A DNA stretch of 5,567 bases from Bacteroidota bacterium. Lineage in GTDB: Bacteria > Bacteroidota > Ignavibacteria > Ignavibacteriales > Ignavibacteriaceae. The stretch is from positions 1 to 5,567 of the forward strand of contig JAJYIL010000234.1 in the NCBI GenBank assembly GCA_021790055.1, given 5' to 3'. The position numbers and the translations under genes are program-made. Below, in pieces: positions 4,703-5,567 of this stretch. How positions within the stretch are numbered: the first letter of the stretch is position 1; each line of letters starts with the position of its first letter. The notes under the pieces were generated by a model. That model worked only from the letters and a program-made list of their open reading frames with translations. It searched no databases and had not been told where the DNA came from.

Positions 4703-4858
4703 ATGACGATTGAAGAAGAGCTCCTTTATTATTACAAACGTGCTGTAATGCTGCGTGAAAAACTTGCACAAGAAAATGGAGATCCGCCGGATGAGGAAGA
4801 AGATAAAGATGACCGGGAGTTTATTGATTTAATCAAGGAAGTAATTGAATCAAGATAA
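4703..4858 (+). CDS. Small acidic hypothetical protein (51 aa), possibly the N-terminal part of a split gene
   Basis: The frame starts MTIEEELLYYYKRAVMLREK and has an acidic middle (DPPDEEEDKDD) and a helical end (FIDLIKEVIESR). No signal peptide, membrane segment or known domain is visible. The ATG is preceded by AGGG at 8 bases, a weak ribosome site. The composition is protein-like, unlike the surrounding chance frames. After its TAA the same frame stays open for 38 more protein-like codons to 4975, which suggests that a longer gene of about 90 codons was interrupted by a single nonsense change, or that the stop is read through. It converges on the toxin gene of the neighbouring toxin-antitoxin operon, so it is not part of that operon. 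No function is assigned. Confidence 0.6.
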   Translation: MTIEEELLYYYKRAVMLREKLAQENGDPPDEEEDKDDREFIDLIKEVIESR

Positions 4859-4975
4859 AGAGGCGAACACAGGAATGACCACTTCTACAATCATCCGGAA
4901 GGCATGAAAACATTAGCCGGGATGATAAAAGAATTAGCCGACAGTCTTGAAAACCTTGGGGAAAGATTGAATTGA
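4859..4975 (+). pseudogene. In-frame continuation of the 4703 gene after its TAA
   Basis: It reads RGEHRNDHFYNHPEGMKTL and then an amphipathic helix, MIKELADSLENLGERLN, before TGA at 4973-4975. It has no well-placed start of its own: the first in-frame ATG, at 4904, would give only 23 residues. The TGA lies 2 bp from the end of the convergent toxin gene, as expected for a genuine gene end. The most likely reading is the C-terminal half of the preceding gene, cut off by a point mutation. Sequencing error or programmed readthrough are alternatives. Confidence 0.5.
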
Positions 4976-4977
4976 TG

Positions 4978-5331
4978 CTAATGATTATTAATTTCTTTAA
5001 TAAGATAATCACTTAATCTTTTCAATAATTTTTTGTTTCTTGATTCCGATATTTTGCCGATTGTACCTGCTAAGATATTCGAAGGAACAACAGTAAGAAA
5101 GCTTAATCTAATAATTGATTCTTTCAATAACCCGCTGTTATTAAAATCATCATCTTCATTAGTTAGTAATTCATCAAAGTTTTCAATTTTTTGATGAATT
5201 TGAGTGCTTATTCCGCAGGCAAGGAAGTCATTATACGGCGGCGGCAATTGACGCAATAGCAATACAGGTCTTAATTTTGTCTGCCCATCTGATTGAGGCA
5301 AGGCAGCCAGAACTACATCTCCCTCTTTCAC
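4978..5331 (-). CDS. PemK/MazF-family toxin of a type II toxin-antitoxin system
   Basis: The 117-aa product is about the usual length for the family. MazF/PemK toxins are typically sequence-specific endoribonucleases that cleave mRNA and halt growth unless bound by the antitoxin. Family features are the N-terminal GDVVLAALPQ strand (4-13), the R21-P22 pair in KLRPVLLL, the central CGISTQ (39-44; the family usually has a conserved Ser or Thr here), and the C-terminal IIRLSFLTVVP strand followed by AGTIGKIS. The start codon is GTG and overlaps the antitoxin stop by four bases (GTGA), with only a weak internal ribosome site, so translation is probably coupled to that of the antitoxin. The gene appears intact. 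Target sequence and activity cannot be read from the sequence. Confidence 0.9.
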   Translation of the reverse strand: MKEGDVVLAALPQSDGQTKLRPVLLLRQLPPPYNDFLACGISTQIHQKIENFDELLTNEDDDFNNSGLLKESIIRLSFLTVVPSNILAGTIGKISESRNKKLLKRLSDYLIKEINNH

Positions 5332-5567
5332 TTTTTATATTCCGGGTTTGTTTCTTTAATTAATGAAGGATTATATTCAGGTTCTTCCCCTGAATATGTT
5401 TTATTCAAACCTGATAATGAGGAAGCAATCCATTCTTTTCTCTCATCCCCGGTATTATCGGAGTTCAGGACTGTAACTAATAATTTCTCATCCGGTTTTA
5501 GATTAAACGGTGTATCCAGCACAATCATTTTGCCGTTAAAATGTGCAGGTAGAGTTACTAATGTTTT
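5328..5567 (-). CDS. Antitoxin partner of the PemK/MazF toxin (5' end beyond right edge)
   Basis: The frame is open from the window edge: 79 residues are visible, starting KTLVTLPAHFNGKMIVLD. An internal ATG at 5526-5528 would give 66 residues, but the upstream KTLVTLPAHFNGK is protein-like and fits the N-terminus expected for this antitoxin type (a short beta-rich segment before 'LD-x-P'), so the true start probably lies one or a few codons outside the window. The C-terminal part is acidic and tyrosine-rich (EEPEYNPSLIKETNPEYKK) and is the likely toxin-binding tail. It precedes the toxin, as is usual, and overlaps it by four bases. Antitoxins of this kind normally neutralise the toxin by direct binding and often repress their own operon; the promoter is not in view. 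Confidence 0.85.
   Translation of the reverse strand, partial: KTLVTLPAHFNGKMIVLDTPFNLKPDEKLLVTVLNSDNTGDERKEWIASSLSGLNKTYSGEEPEYNPSLIKETNPEYKK

Overview
The window is AT-rich, with strong AGGAGG-type ribosome binding sites and a protein set that suggests a bacterium of the Bacteroidota/Ignavibacteriota/Chlorobiota group. This rests mainly on the resemblance of the M1 peptidase and of the small toxin-antitoxin pair to proteins from that group. It is an inference from memory; no search was run. Genes are sparse: roughly half the window is non-coding and unusually rich in repeats and inverted repeats, which looks like an accessory, recombination-prone region.

Layout. Positions 1-1249 (minus) hold the N-terminal 416 codons of a secreted M1-family zinc metallopeptidase that runs off the left edge. 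Positions 1250-1728 are non-coding, with a TGGAGTAAT inverted-repeat block and a cluster of four short hairpins that share one central sequence but have different, compensating stems. A small XRE-type repressor (1729-2037, minus) follows, with two 17-bp palindromic operators just upstream that probably serve autoregulation. Positions 2115-2961 are non-coding and dominated by an imperfect array of 21-bp units centred on AAGCTT that keeps one register for about 480-500 bp. It leads directly into a 127-aa uncharacterised, charged, helical protein (2962-3345, plus) with a perfect Shine-Dalgarno sequence and a good intrinsic terminator.

Positions 3418-3787 are non-coding with many short inverted repeats. 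A cold-shock protein gene (3858-4070, minus) has its own terminator and a structured upstream region, and 11-bp inverted copies of TTGTTATGCAA flank this unit. Positions 4071-4702 are otherwise non-coding. On the right, a 51-codon plus-strand gene (4703-4858) continues in the same frame past its stop to 4975, which suggests a nonsense-split gene. It converges on a type II toxin-antitoxin operon (minus): an antitoxin whose start lies beyond the right edge, overlapping by four bases a GTG-started PemK/MazF-like toxin (4978-5331).

The genes do not form one pathway. The likely functional units are the autoregulated repressor, the toxin-antitoxin pair, the self-contained csp unit, and the 21-bp array with its downstream small protein. 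The last of these is the best candidate for something undescribed.
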